Positions 33,781 through 45,744 of a stretch of 64,000 bases of DNA are shown piece after piece. A program made the position numbers and the translations under genes. Positions within the stretch are counted from its first letter, which is position 1. Each line of letters begins with the position of its first letter. The stretch comes from Aselliscus stoliczkanus (Eukaryota > Chordata > Mammalia > Chiroptera > Hipposideridae). The notes under the pieces were generated by a model, which saw only the letters and a program-made list of their open reading frames with translations, ran no database searches and was not told the origin of the DNA. The DNA lies in contig CM066738.1 in the NCBI GenBank assembly GCA_033961575.1, forward strand, positions 66,687,478-66,751,477. Reading direction: 5' to 3'.

Positions 33781-34111
33781 CAGGGGTCATCAAACTGCAG
33801 CTCAAGAGCCACATGCATCTCTTTGTGTATGTTCCATCTCAAAAGTTTGTTGACCCCTGGAAGAGCCAATCCTGTCCCTCACAACAATTTAAAAATTATT
33901 CAAGAGCCATAAATATATTCTTACATAATCATCATTATGTGAATGATATCCTTTAAAATATTATAAATGAAACTATATTTTCAATTTTAAAGTATATTTT
34001 CAATTTTGTTTCAGAGCCACATGTACATACACAAAAAGCAGCATGTGGCTCACAAGCTGCAGTTTTCTGACCCCTGGTGGCTCTTCTGTCTCAAAAGTTT
34101 GCCGACCCCTG
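33781..34111. mobile_element. Non-autonomous hAT transposon with repeated ends
   Basis: Starts CAGGGGTC and ends GACCCCTG. The 8-bp duplication atctagaa/ctctagaa (33773-33780, 34112-34119) has one mismatch and fits the nTCTAGAn preference of hAT elements. The right-end text ctcaaaagttt.. gacccctg occurs at 33834-33859 and 34091-34111, and another GACCCCTG end lies at 34069-34076. It has no coding capacity. Confidence 0.85.
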
Positions 34112-34119
34112 CTCTAGAA

Positions 34120-35334
34120 GACGCATTCTATGACCAAGTGCCTTAGGTACCACTTTGATGTACTATGAGAGGGTGAAGACAAAACATTAACATTAGTTGA
34201 TAATTCTTGAAAATCAATTCAGTAGTGTTATAGATTTTTATTTAATTAGAGTAAAAATACCCTCAAGGAAGACATTATAAGATTGTTACAGTGAGATGCA
34301 AACATTAAAAATAAGATCATAGCCTGATACAAGTTGCTCAGTCTAGTTTGTGGAACTGCATGCTTTGTTGCTTTTAGTATTTCTTTTTTGATATGAGAAA
34401 TTATTTGATTTAAAATATTCTTTAAATACAGGTTTATTTATGACTCATCAAAAAAACACACAAAGATTTAACATGTGGTTTTCAGCTGTAACTATGCTTA
34501 TAACACAAAGTTCCTGAACAGTATTTTCAGATGATACTAAGGCCCCAAAATTCCTGAGATTTCACACTGAAAATTCCCAAACTCAAAGCTGTTACATCAT
34601 TTTGATACTGTGTTTGTTGCTGTGGCAATTTGGGGTTTAAAAAATAAAAATGAAATAAAGCAGTGAATTTTGGGTAGGGTAGAGAAATAAGCAGCAGGTG
34701 CTTATGAACTGAAAATATGAAAGATTTTCTTTATCAATAGAGTTAGACTGTCAGTACTACTGTACCTCATTAACATGGGTCAAATGTGAATGTTTGTGTT
34801 TACCTAAGAAAACCTCTCTTGTCCTTGTTTACTCTCCTTAGTTTAATTATTTTCATACAAAGAAGCTAGAATAGATCTTCTCTGGCAGCTCTGAGGGCAG
34901 GGCCAGACCCAGATGTGGAGAAAAACATTCCCAGAAAACTGATAGGCACTTTGGGAGGTATATTAGCTCTTTCATAACACCAGAATATTGGTTAGGGCAT
35001 TTTCTACATTGAAGACATTAATAGCCATTCATTAACCTTTAAATCTACATGTGACATTGTTTGAGATATATTATATAACCACCATTGTTATTGTATTATT
35101 AATGTGTAGCCCTGAAATCTGCCTTGAAACCAAATATATAATTTTATTATAAATTATATATAATTTATAAATGTGGTTGATTTCTATGGGAATACAATTT
35201 CTATTTTATGGTAATGTTAAATAATGAAACCGTTTCTCTAGTTGAAAATATTGATTGTCAAGCCATTGATTGCATAACACAATTCTAAGACACCATTTTC
35301 TTTAGGTGAATGGGAAATCCAAGGCATGAGAAAA
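34120..35334. other. No recognised feature
   Basis: AT-rich DNA without a supported gene or repeat. Confidence 0.4.
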
Positions 35335-35640
35335 TGGATAGGCAGTGTGGAAATACCACTGTGGTAGAAAATACACTATCATGTGGAAAATTTGGGTTCT
35401 AATCCTGGCTCTGCAGTATGTTAATGGTGTGATCTTTAATAAATCAGTTAATCTTTCTAAGTTTAGGTTTCTCATCTAAAAATGGAGATAATACTGTTTA
35501 TGCTGTAATTAAGAGAAAGAATTTGGGGAAGTTAGATATAGATTTGAGTACTGAATCTACTACCAATGAACTGTATAAATATGAACAAGTAGCTAGCCTC
35601 TGTATGACTCAGTGTTCTCAACTATAAAATGGAAATAATA
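35335..35640 (+). repeat. MIR-like pieces
   Basis: 'gggttctaatcctggctctgcag … cagttaatctttctaagtttaggtttctcatctaaaaatgg' is MIR 3' text. A weaker echo follows at 35560-35635. Confidence 0.65.
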
Positions 35641-35827
35641 CAGTATCTGAATTATCATTTGAAATAATAATGGATTTGTTTTGTTTTTCCTGTTCAAATG
35701 CAATTTTTTTCTCTTTTTTTTTAGCCCATTTTTCTTCCTCCTATATATTAGGCTTCCATTGTCCCAGATTAGAACTATAATAGTAAAAATGCAAAGAAAG
35801 AAAGAAAAGAATCAGGTAGTGATTCTT

Positions 35828-35866
35828 CTTCGCTTCTCGCCCTTTTGGCTAAGATCAAATGTAGGC
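35828..35866 (+). pseudogene. 3'-truncated U2 snRNA retropseudogene
   Basis: cgcttctcgcccttttggct and aagatcaaatgta reproduce the first about 35 nt of U2 snRNA with two visible changes. The copy stops there, has no poly-A, and is flanked by agtgattctt at 35818-35827 and 35867-35876, so it arrived by L1-type target-primed insertion. Confidence 0.85.
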
Positions 35867-35876
35867 AGTGATTCTT

Positions 35877-36409
35877 GAATTTACAATAGATTTGAAAGAA
35901 AACTTTCTTAGCCAATATATTCTACTCCTGTTCCATGATGGTTACTCACTTTCTGGCCTGGGAAAAACAGAAGCAAGCCAGAGAGGTAGACGTTTAAATG
36001 GTACATTGGTCAGTGTCCCAAAGAGGATCTGGCTCTCAGCCAACTTTGGGTAGAGTTGGAGAGAAAGAGAAAACTCGAAGCTAAGTTTATTATGTTAAGA
36101 TCAGAGAGGAGTTGTGCCATATTCTGAATAACTTGGAAAATGAGGCCTCTTCACACATTAAAAACTCAGTAAGTGGTAACTTTCCTATCAGGTCATAAAT
36201 TTGTTGAAGTCAGAGACCATATCTTGCTTATTTACTCAAAAAATAATTATAAAATGCCTACTTTTCTAACACTGGTATAGAACAATGAAGAAAACAAACA
36301 AGGTTACTGCTCAAATGGAGTCTGTACCACAGGGTTCTTTATACTTATGTCCCTTTCCAGAAATGCTGGTTCATGGCACATACAAGATAAATATTTGTTG
36401 AATACATGG

Positions 36410-36412
<3 letters not shown>
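35877..36412. other. Mostly unrecognised; L2-like end at 36350-36410
   Basis: The text 'ggcacatacaagataaatatttgttgaatac' at about 36376-36406 resembles the L2 3' end. Nothing else is recognised. Confidence 0.4.

Positions 36413-36457
<45 letters not shown>
36413..36457. repeat. (GA)n microsatellite
   Basis: Uninterrupted GA dinucleotides. Confidence 0.95.
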
Positions 36458-36459
<2 letters not shown>

Positions 36460-36652
36460 AGTAAGCCCAGAGAACATCTCTTCTAGGATAATAAAAAGAG
36501 AAATGACTTAATTTAAATGAAGGTTAATCTAAGAGATAACATGAAAAGTTTGAGATGAGATTAGCAAATTATATTTTCTAATGTATTTCTTTCTTCTAAA
36601 TTGAGTATCTTCTCCTTATTGGCACAGTCTATAAATAGATACTCAACGTAGT

Positions 36653-36761
36653 TTTTTTTAATTTTTTTAAGAGCAGTGTTTCTGGCCCTCATATGTGGGA
36701 CCGAAACGGGGCTGCTGGCTTCCCAAGTCAGTGTTTAACGTCCGTGCCACTTGGCCGGCCC
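36653..36761 (-). repeat. Short SINE
   Basis: Complete copy with a diverged arm (ccgaaacggggctgctgg on plus). Likely flanks are ctcaacgtag on the left and cttacatag on the right, an imperfect duplication. Confidence 0.85.
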
Positions 36762-36769
36762 TTACATAG

Positions 36770-38520
36770 TTGTTTTTTTTGAATGACCAACCCTCATACC
36801 ATGGGAGACTTCTGATTATAATTAGATTGACTTCAAAATTACATCAGCAATTCAAGCATCTTATGGTATACTGAAAAGTAGATTAAAGTGCCATTTTAAG
36901 TTGTAAGAAAAAAAACAAAAAACCAAAACTGGTCACACTGTCATTTTGATAAATAACGTCATTGTGTGAGAATGTATATGTTTTGATTTTATCCTTTGGA
37001 GTTGCAAACCCACGTCCATTTAAAAGTAGTCCAGGATGATACAGCAGGCTTGTTGTTTGGCAGGGGAAAAATCACTATCATCTCTTTTAATTAAAATGAT
37101 GGTGGCCGTTTTTCAGTAACCCTTCTTCTGAAGTAACAGATTTGTGGCTTCAACACAGGGTTACAACTGACTATCAGCACCACACAATCTTATTATCAGA
37201 AAAATGTATTAAAAATAGTACCAAGATATAGTTTTAATACACATGGGGAAAAAATGCCTGCCCACAATAAATAGTTCTGATCCTGGGAAATACCCCAAAC
37301 GAATTTATTGAGGATCTTAATGCATTCTTGTTCAAGACTAAAATAGCTTCTATTTTAAACTCTGCATCAATTTTAATATTGACATTAATGTTTGCCTGAA
37401 AGAACTTTGAGACATCATCTAGACTGCTCTTCTAAAAAGGACCATAATCATCACTTTGGTACCAGGAAATTAATTTTGTTTTTAAAGCATCTGAGAAAAA
37501 ATGATTTTACAACTTCCTGGATCTATAAATTACTGAGCTGGGTAAAACAAGATCACTCCATCTTATACTTAATCCTGGAGCATTTGGCAAGATGGAGAAC
37601 TAGCAAGCCTCCCCCTTGGCAGACTCTCCTGCTTCCAGAATTGGGAGGCTGAACTGCCATTACTTAGGTGATGTCCTGTTCTTTGCAACATCTCCAGACA
37701 TGACACTGCCCATAGCATGTTGGATGTGCTATTATCTTAATAATAAATAAAATTTCTTCAGAGCTTTTCTTCTTGGAACCATGATTGGCATTGAATAATT
37801 TTGTAGTTATATTCTCTGGGAAATAGACTGTGAGATTTGCATTCATGAGGTTTATATGGTAGCTTGTTTTTCAGAGTTAATACCTGTGAGAGATTAGGGA
37901 AGCACAACTGAGCAGAAAGAGAAGGTGAAGATGCAGTGCAAATTGCATCTTACCTGAGTCTACAGGCTCTTCTGGAGCTGGCATGGACCTTCAGCATTGT
38001 CCTGAATGCAGACAAAGGGCATTAGTCTTTGTACCCATACATGTAACAAGGATGCTAACTGCTCCTAGAAAGAGAGCAAATGTTGGGAAAGGCATATTCC
38101 TTCTACAGAATTAGATTACTGGATAGGTCACAGATGTGAGTTATCAGCTTCCAACATTTCTGGAAGCTGGAGGAATGAGTGCCTAGATCCTAAAGGGAGA
38201 TCTGATTGGCACACTACACTATCCACTACAAATAAACAAACAAACATTTGTTGAATGAATTGTTACAATTTCTAAAAAAAGTTACTTCCAACTTGAAGGG
38301 GGCAAGAAAGGATTAAATACTGAAAAAAAATTGTGCTTGAAGAGTAGGGGTGGTGATGAGGAAATAGCTTGCTTGATAGTGATACAAAGGAAGAGTTTGA
38401 ATTTTATGATATCTATATAATTGGCCGCAGAGGAAGAAACAAGAATTGTAATGATAAAAGGGCAGATAAGAGAAACTTGGCCAAACTTTCTAATACTCAA
38501 ACTGACCATGTCATTTTCTA
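36770..38520. other. No recognised feature
   Basis: AT-rich DNA. The 86-codon frame at 37392-37652 has no recognisable domain. Confidence 0.4.
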
Positions 38521-38930
38521 TTTACAAGATACAATGATGTGATTTTTGTCTTTCCTCATCTCCATCTTACACTCCGCCTTTCTTTCTGACATTTGTTGTT
38601 CTGTATATACATCTTAATATCTACACTTTTGTTCCTGTTAACTTCTTCATCTACAAAGTCTTCATCTCTATGAACTGTCAAACATTTATTTATCATTAAA
38701 TAAAGATTTAGATGAAGGGTTGACCTTCTTGAAGCTTCTCCTGTTTATTCTCTTTATAGTCTCCCTATTGTATATTCTCCAATCATTTCTTCCTTCATGT
38801 TTTACTCTCCTGCTCAATCTGCAAACTCTTTGAGAGCAGGCAGTCATATTTCTCTTTGAGTAAATACCAATTGATAATGTGTCTGGCAAGTAATGGTCAC
38901 TGAAAACTGTTTTTTGGTTGAATTAATAAA
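38521..38930 (+). repeat. L2-like fragment
   Basis: C/T-rich L2-type text ending in 'aactctttgagagcaggcag … atgtgtctggcaagtaatgg', the L2 3'-end pattern. Confidence 0.5.
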
Positions 38931-38989
38931 TTATGTAATACTCGGGTAGGATTACAATTGTTAGAGATGATTCCAGAGACATTGTAATA

Positions 38990-41170
38990 TAGCAGAATGT
39001 AATATTCAAGGAGAAGGAAAAGAAAATATCTAAAGTAATTTTAGAAAGTAGTTAGCAGGACTTTTTTGGCTAGGCCAGAGGGTTCATGTAGGCAAAGGGA
39101 GATGTGGATGGGAGAGGACCTTAAACACCTGGATAAGAAGTTTGCATTTAAGTATTTTACTTCATGGACTTTCAATATGGACAAATCTCCCAAAGTCTAA
39201 TTTAAATACTAAAAATGTGACTTATAGGGTATATTGAAGAGATGAGGAACCCTAGATATCACACCAGTTAGGCAGTTATTGCAATTACCTGGCATAAGGT
39301 GGAAGAGAGATCATCTCTAATGAGAAGTGTAACAGACAGTATCACAGACACATAGTATAGAGAGATACACTGATTATCAAGATATATCAAACCTAAGGAA
39401 GGTCAGAAATGAAGCATGGCAGGATACAGCAGTCAACATGGGAAAGAAGCAAATAGGTGATAGGAAGAAGTCTGCATCATCTCATGGTGAGCTGCCTACA
39501 GGTTATCCTATACTTCACTATCTGGGAGGTCTGCTTCCAGGTGTGTGGAACAAGAATTTGGAGAATTTCACAGCAGGTAATAGGTAGAGTCAGCAAGCCA
39601 GCTGGCAGTAAAAACTCTGGCAGGTATAATGAGAAGCTAACCTTAACATCAGGATTTAGGAGATCCAATCCAACCATGGGATTATTGGAAAGAACGTGAT
39701 AGAGATCTGTTGTAGTACTCTAAAACTCTAATACCAGGCAAAATACCAAGACAGGGAGTCAGTTTCCAAAATCAGTGTATGGATGTGAGTGTGATCACAG
39801 TAATAGTCAGCATTAGGTGTATAAACTGAGTTCTTATCCATTGCAAGGAAAGAGGCACACTTATAAAGGGTACATAGACAGGAAAACAGGAATAAAGCCA
39901 CAGCTTTACTAGTCTGACAGAAATAATAGGCACTCAATAATCTCTCTAATGGTTGTTGCCTCAGGATTGGGTATCGTTGACCAGAGGGACGCAGCTTGTG
40001 ATTCTTTTCTTCCTGTCATTACTAAAAATAACCACTGTATACTTCTCTGTGTTTACTACTAGTGGTTTCTGCTTAGTGCTTTCTCAGCTTCTGTCTCCCA
40101 CTTCTGGTTCTTAGCTCCTTTAGAATGCTTCATATTCAAGTTTCCCAAGAAAGGCTCTAATTGGCACAGTCAGTATTATAGCAATTTGGCAGCACTGTCT
40201 CATAAATAAACATAATAGGCAATGAACAAGCTGATAACCTGGCTACCTTTAGGTCAGGTATCAATCACAGGCCCAGCCAGCTGTGGTCTTGCACTGGATT
40301 GTATTACTTAATGGCTGGTGGTCAGCTTCCCCTTACGAAGGGCAGTGAAGGTAGCAGACATTAAAAGTCATAACGGACTCTTCTAATTCACTGAAACAGG
40401 AATAGGAGATCAAGACAGTAGCAACAGGAAAATTGGTGGGATATTGACCTAGGGTTCCAAAAATCCATATATAAGATGGCAGTGGCAGAGCAACAATCAG
40501 GTAGTTTCAAAGTAATATATATGAGAAATGTCATGAAGAACACTTGACAGAAATTGGTTACTAAGTAATTTGGCTGTTTCCTTACCTCTCCCTTTCTTTT
40601 AGAAAAATCTCTGAACATTTTGTAAAGGTTTTATGCATTCTAGAAATAAGAACTAACAAGAGTTCTGAGAATTGAAGTATATATGCTATCTCTTATTTTC
40701 TGTGCTATATTAAGATCATGATTAACAAAAGTTCATGATAAAATAAAAGTTCCTGGATAGATTGAGATATGCCAAATTTGGGAAAGAGGGAGAGAGAGAG
40801 AGAGAGATAGAGAGAGACAGAGAGAGAGAGACAGAGACAGAGAGAAAACATCCATAATCAATCAGTAAGATTACAAAACGTATTTCATACAAAGTGAAAA
40901 GTTAATATAAGCTTTGTCTACATAAAATAAACCAAGAGGACTTTGAAATTTAAATATTCTATTTTAAAGTGAGCCAAGACAAGCAGATTTAAATCTGCTT
41001 ATTAGCACCTTATATAGAGAGAAGGAATAGACACAGTATTTAAGAAAATGAAATTTGTTAAATCTAAAACAGGCCAATAAATGAAAATTTTAGACAAGAA
41101 CTTTAAAAAGAAATGGCAAAGGTTTTTTCCATTGTCCCCAAAGGACAATATACCTTACTTCTCTGTATCA
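38990..41170. other. No gene; possible old repeat; GA tract at about 40787-40845
   Basis: Purine-rich text at 39060-39720 resembles a very old LINE but I cannot name it. The later part holds an interrupted (GA)n tract and nothing else I recognise. Confidence 0.35.
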
Positions 41171-41179
41171 CTTTATAAT

Positions 41180-41345
41180 TTAAAAAACTCTTTACATTCC
41201 TTATTTTATTCGATCTTTATCAAAACCTTTTGCATATTAGGAAAACTTAGGTCTTGAAAAGGTGGCTTGTCCAAGGTCACATGGCTAGTAAGTGCTTAAG
41301 CCAGAATTTGAACTCAGAATATTTTTACTCTGATTCACGGATTCC
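41180..41345 (+). repeat. MIR SINE fragment
   Basis: 'ggcttgtccaaggtcacatggctagtaagtg … ccagaatttgaactcagaat' is the conserved 3' half of MIR. Confidence 0.8.
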
Positions 41346-41645
41346 TCACATCCCACCTCCTGCCCCCACAAAAATCCGTTTTTGTTCTCAGGAAGAGCTA
41401 GGTAAAGGAGAAGTAAATGATAAAGTGCTAGCAGTATACTAAAGTGTTTCTACTTCATTGATATGTATCAAATTAAATGGTATTCAAGGATTCTCTATAG
41501 GTAAAAGTACACTTCATTTAGAAACCTGTGTTGCACTGCAACTTCCTAGTTTCTTAGGATTCTTTCTCAAGAGTACCAGGAATTCCAGAAGTATCGCCCA
41601 GGTACCAGCCTTGGGTTACGCTCATATAGCAATAAAAAAGCTTGC

Positions 41646-41705
41646 GGGCCGGTCGAGTGGCACGGTGGTTAAGCGCTGGCTTGGGAAGCCAGCGGCCCTG
41701 GTTCT
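41646..41705 (+). repeat. Short SINE, head only
   Basis: The first about 60 nt of the SINE, ending abruptly after the arm and 'ggccctggttc'. It has no 3' part and no tail. Confidence 0.85.
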
Positions 41706-41960
41706 GCTTAACATGTGTTTTGTAATTCACAAAGACTTTCATACACATGCCATTTAAACATAAACAAGCCCCTTCCTTACCATTCTTCTCCTAAATGGTA
41801 GATCTATTCATTGAGCAAGGTGAGACAAATAAATACAATACTATGTATACATTTTAAAACTTTTCATGATTACATAAATATATTCCTTTCAGATTCAGCC
41901 TCAATACTTTTTCTCTTTGAAATTTTCATATAAAATATACTCAGACTACAATGAGCTTTT

Positions 41961-42072
41961 TTGTTGTTGTTGTTGTTGTTAAGGGCAGTGTCACTGGCCC
42001 TCATATGGGCCCCGAACCGGGGCCGCTGGCTTCCCAAGCCAGCGCTTAACCACCGCACCACTTGGCCGGCCC
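41961..42072 (-). repeat. Short SINE
   Basis: Complete copy with a (CAA)n-like tail (ttgttgttg on plus) and the 14-bp duplication tacaatgagctttt at 41947-41960 and 42073-42086. Confidence 0.92.
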
Positions 42073-42096
42073 TACAATGAGCTTTTAAAATGAGTT

Positions 42097-42141
42097 ATAA
42101 CGCTAACATTCAAAGAGAATCACTTTGAATGTTAGCGTTAT
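42097..42141. repeat. Perfect 19-bp inverted repeat, 7-nt loop
   Basis: ATAACGCTAACATTCAAAG (42097-42115), loop AGAATCA, then its exact complement (42123-42141). It is not part of a recognised transposon and lies just beyond the SINE duplication. Confidence 0.95.
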
Positions 42142-42149
42142 CCAACATT

Positions 42150-42620
42150 TAATGTAGTTATTGAGTGATTCACATATGCCAGGCACTGTGCTGGACACTG
42201 AGAATATATAATAATGAACAAGACAGATGTGATTATGTCCTATCAGAGCTTACATTATGGGGAAATTAAACATCAAACAAATAAGAAATAATTTTAAAAA
42301 TTTAGAGTTAATGCAATAAACTGATTTCTTTAATAGAAAACATGGAGTTTGATAATGGGTGTTCAAGGAATTCTCTTTAAGTGGGTGTCAGTTAAATTGA
42401 GGGTCTAAAAGAAGAAATGTCAAAAAGTCATGGAAAGAAAAGCTCAGGCAGAGAGAACTGTATGAGACTCTGAGTCAGCAAGGGCCCAGGCATTGAAAGG
42501 AATAAAAGAAACCAACATGTCAGGCGCTTAGAGGGAGTGGCAGGAAGGAGAGTTGAGAGGTATGAAGAATCTTATGAGCTGGGGTAACACTGGATTTTAA
42601 GTGGTGTTGGAATCCACTAC
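42150..42620 (+). repeat. Old LINE (L2-like) fragment
   Basis: 'atatgccaggcactgtgctgg … atgaacaagacagatgtg … cagagcttacattatgg' is a common ancient-repeat text. Family named with caution. Confidence 0.45.
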
Positions 42621-42624
42621 AGGA

Positions 42625-43057
42625 TTTGTAGAATATCTAGAATCATGGTACTCTTTCTATCATAATGTGGGGTTCTAGAGGCCTAGCAAGTACCAGGGAT
42701 AGGCTCTGGGCTGGACAAGGCTCTCCACAAATGCAGTGGAACTTTCTGAGATTTCAGAGTTCCTAGTAGTAGGTTTGCCCTGGGAGAGCCAGGTTGTAGT
42801 CCTTGGCCACAACAGGAGAGCTCTGTGGGCTTGAATCCACTGTACCCTGCTACTCCCTGCTGAGCACAGAGTTCAAGGAAGCAACTATATCCATTTTGGT
42901 TTCAGCAAAGGGACTCAGGACAGAAGTCTGGCTCAGGAGAAAACCTAAATATATAAAAACTTGAAAAAATAGCTGACTTGTAGAATTTCTCCTTCAGAAT
43001 TTGTAGTGTCTCTATAAGCAAAGCAGATGAGCTATGTGCTGAGTCAAATGGAATAAA
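42625..43057. other. No recognised feature
   Basis: No supported gene or repeat. Confidence 0.4.
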
Positions 43058-43067
43058 CAATTCTGGG

Positions 43068-43246
43068 TTTTTTTTAGAAATTTTATTGGGGAACAGTGTG
43101 TTTTTCCAGGACCCATCAGCTCCAGGTCAAGTAGTTGTTTCAATCTAGTTGTGTATAGCGCAGCTCCTTGACCCATGTGAGAATCGAACCGGCAACCTTC
43201 GTGTTATGAGCCTGCACTCTAACCACCTGAGCTAAACGGCCATCCC
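43068..43246 (-). repeat. Second-type tRNA SINE
   Basis: Minus reading: ggatggccgtttagctcagg, an arm around gcaggctcataacac, ggttcgattctc, ending ttccccaataaaatttct. The tRNA head differs from the short SINE, while the tail matches the composite SINE at 13290. A short duplication aattctgg flanks it. Confidence 0.75.
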
Positions 43247-43379
43247 AATTCTGGTGTTTTGTGAAAGTATTTTTCCTATATTAACATATGAATTGCAACA
43301 AATTTCTATTGAGTTTTTTTTTTAAGTTATATGTATGAGAATTGGTAGTCAAACCATTGTGCGTTTTTTTAAACTTATT

Positions 43380-44160
43380 TATTTATTTTGACATTCAATA
43401 TTATTTTATATTAATTTCAGGTGTACAACATAGGTTAGACATTTATATAATTTAAGAAGTGATATCCCAGATTAGTCTAGTACCCACCTGGCACTATACA
43501 TAGTTATTAACATATTATTGACTATCTTCTCTGTTTTATTTTATGTCCCCATGATGATTTTGTAATTACTAAATCATACTTCTTACTCCCTTCACCCTGC
43601 CCCCAAACTCCCTCCCATCCATCATCCCAATAAACCTAGTACCCATCTGACACCATACATAGTTATTACAATATTTTTGACTATATTCCTTATGCTATGC
43701 CCTACATCAGCATGACTACTTTGTAACAGCCAATTTGTATTTCTTAATCCCTTCCCCTTTTTCACTTATCCCAAATCCCCCTCCAATCTGGCCACCATCT
43801 AAATATTCTCTGTATCTATAAGTTTGTTTCTGTTTTGTTTGTTTATTTATTTTGTTCTTTAGATTCCACACAAAAGCGAAATCACATTGCATCTGCCTTT
43901 CTCTGTTTGACATACTGCACTCAGTACAATACCCTCCAGGTCCATCCACTCTGCCGCAGATGGCAAGACCCCATTCCCTTTCATGGCCTAGCAATATTCT
44001 ATTATATATATGTATCAACTACTCTTTATCCATAGATGGACATCCAGGCTGTCACAACATCTTGGCCAATGTAAACAATAGGGCAATAAACATATGGATG
44101 CATACCTCCCCTGTAGAGTTTTGCGTTTCTTGGGATAAATACCCTGAAGTGCGATTACCG
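43380..44160 (-). repeat. L1 3' UTR with tandem partial duplication
   Basis: The block 'ctagtacccacctggcac … ttgactat' at about 43475 recurs at about 43637 as 'ctagtacccatctgacac …', so about 160 bp is duplicated in tandem. Confidence 0.7.
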
Positions 44161-44598
44161 GGTCCTTCTTTGTCTTCTGTTACATTTAGCCTTTGTTTTA
44201 AAGTCTATTTTGCCAGGTATAAGTATTACTACCTCAGTTTTTTTTTGTTTCTTTGTTTCCATTTTCATGAATATCTTTTTCACATCCCTTTGCTTTTAGT
44301 CAGTGTACACCTTTCAATCTGAAGTGAGTCTCTTGTAGGCAGCACATGTAAGGGTCTTGTTTTCTAATATATTCAACCACCCCATATTTTGATTGGAGCA
44401 TTCAATAAATTTACATTTAAAGTAATTGTTGATATATACGTAGTTATTGCCATTTTAATACTCATATTTTTTCCCTTTTTTTCTTTCTTTTTGTCTTAAA
44501 GAAGTTCCTCTAACATTCCTTGTAATTCCGGTTTAATGGTGATGAGCTCCGTTAGCTTTTTCTTGTCTGGGAAGTTCTTTATCTGTTCTTCAATTCTT
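44161..44598 (-). pseudogene. L1 ORF2 stub and inter-ORF region
   Basis: Text around 44170-44440 is anti-sense ORF2 endonuclease-region sequence, shorter than in the 5.8-9.3 kb element. No open frame of note remains. Confidence 0.55.
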
Positions 44599-44706
44599 TT
44601 TTTTTTTTTTTTGAGGGCAGTGTCACTGGCCCTCATATGTGGGACCAAACGGGGGCTGCTGGCTTCCCAAGCCAGTGCTTAACCACCACACCACTCGGCC
44701 GGCCCT
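44599..44706 (-). repeat. Short SINE in L1
   Basis: Complete copy with the 15-bp duplication tgttcttcaattctt at 44584-44598 and 44707-44721. Confidence 0.92.
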
Positions 44707-45267
44707 TGTTCTTCAATTCTTAATGATAGCTTTGCTGGGTAGAAAAATCTTGGTTGTAGATCCTGGGTTTTCATCACTTTGAATATTTTGCGCCAATATC
44801 TTCTGGCCTGAAAAGTTGCTGTTGAGAAATCAGCTGACAGTCTTATGGGAACTCCCTTGTTAGGTAACTAACTGGTTTTCTCTTGCTGTTTTTAAGATTC
44901 TCTCTTAGTCTTTAAACTTTGGCATTTTCATTATGATGTATTTGGGGCTGGGCTTCTTTGGGTTCATCTTGTTTTGGACTCTGTGCTACCTGGTCTTGCA
45001 TCTCTATTACCTTTGCCAGGTTACAGAAGTGTTTAGTCATTATGTCTTTAAATAGATTCTCGATCCCTTGCTCTCTCTCTTCTTCTGGAACCCTTATAAC
45101 GAGAATTTTGGTATGCTTTATATTGTCCCAGAGGCCCCTTAAACTATCCTCATTTTTTTGGATTCTTAGTGTAATTCTGATTGGGTGTTGTCTGCTACCT
45201 TGCTTCTAAATCATAGATTCAATCCTGTGTTTCATCTAATCTACTGTTAAATCCCTCCAATGTATTC

Positions 45268-45366
45268 TTTTTTTGAGGACAGTGTCACTGGCCCTCATAT
45301 GTGGGACCGAACAGGGCCACTGGCTTCCCAGGCCAGCGCTTAACTGCCGCGCCACTCGGCCAAGCC
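45268..45366 (-). repeat. Short SINE, first of a pair
   Basis: Complete body with a very short T run. A 15-bp stretch beginning aaaagtatcggacgc, which I cannot place, lies between it and the next SINE. Confidence 0.85.
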
Positions 45367-45386
45367 AAAAGTATCGGACGCTATTC

Positions 45387-45504
45387 TTTTTTATTTTATT
45401 TTTTTATTTTTGAGAGCAGTGTCACTGGCCCTCACATGTGGGACCGAACCGGGGCTGCTGGCTTCCCAAGCCGGCGCTTAACCACTGCGCCACTCGGCCG
45501 GCCC
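45387..45504 (-). repeat. Short SINE, second of a pair
   Basis: Complete copy. aatgtattctt occurs left of the pair (45257-45267) and right of it (about 45506-45516), so one duplication encloses both SINEs. Confidence 0.85.
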
Positions 45505-45744
45505 AAATGTATTCTTCACTTTAGTTATTGTCTTATTTATTTCTGACTGGTTCTTTTTTATCTTTTCTATGTCATTTTTATATTTCCTATCTCTTTGTTG
45601 AAGTTCTCCCCTGAGATCATTGAGCATCCTTATCACCAGTGTTTGGAACTCTTTGTCTGGTAGATTGCTCGTTTCCATTTTGTTTAGTTCTTTTTCTGGA
45701 GCTTTGTTATGTTCTTTTATTTGGGACATACTTTGTCTCCCCAT

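Larger units (their letters stand above)
44720..45744 (-). pseudogene. L1 ORF1 remnant, split by two SINEs
   Basis: The frame from 45744 begins MGRQSMSQIKEHNKAPEKEL and continues through a coiled-coil-like stretch (DLRGELQQRD … EINKTITKVKNTF) until the SINE at 45504. ORF1 C-terminal text resumes left of 45268 but is not open. ORF1p is the L1 RNA-binding protein; this copy is dead. Confidence 0.75.

Noticed and set aside
41646..41705. A true tRNA gene from the SINE heads
   Set aside because: The arms do not close into a full tRNA, and the unit is repeated about eighteen times with tails and target duplications.
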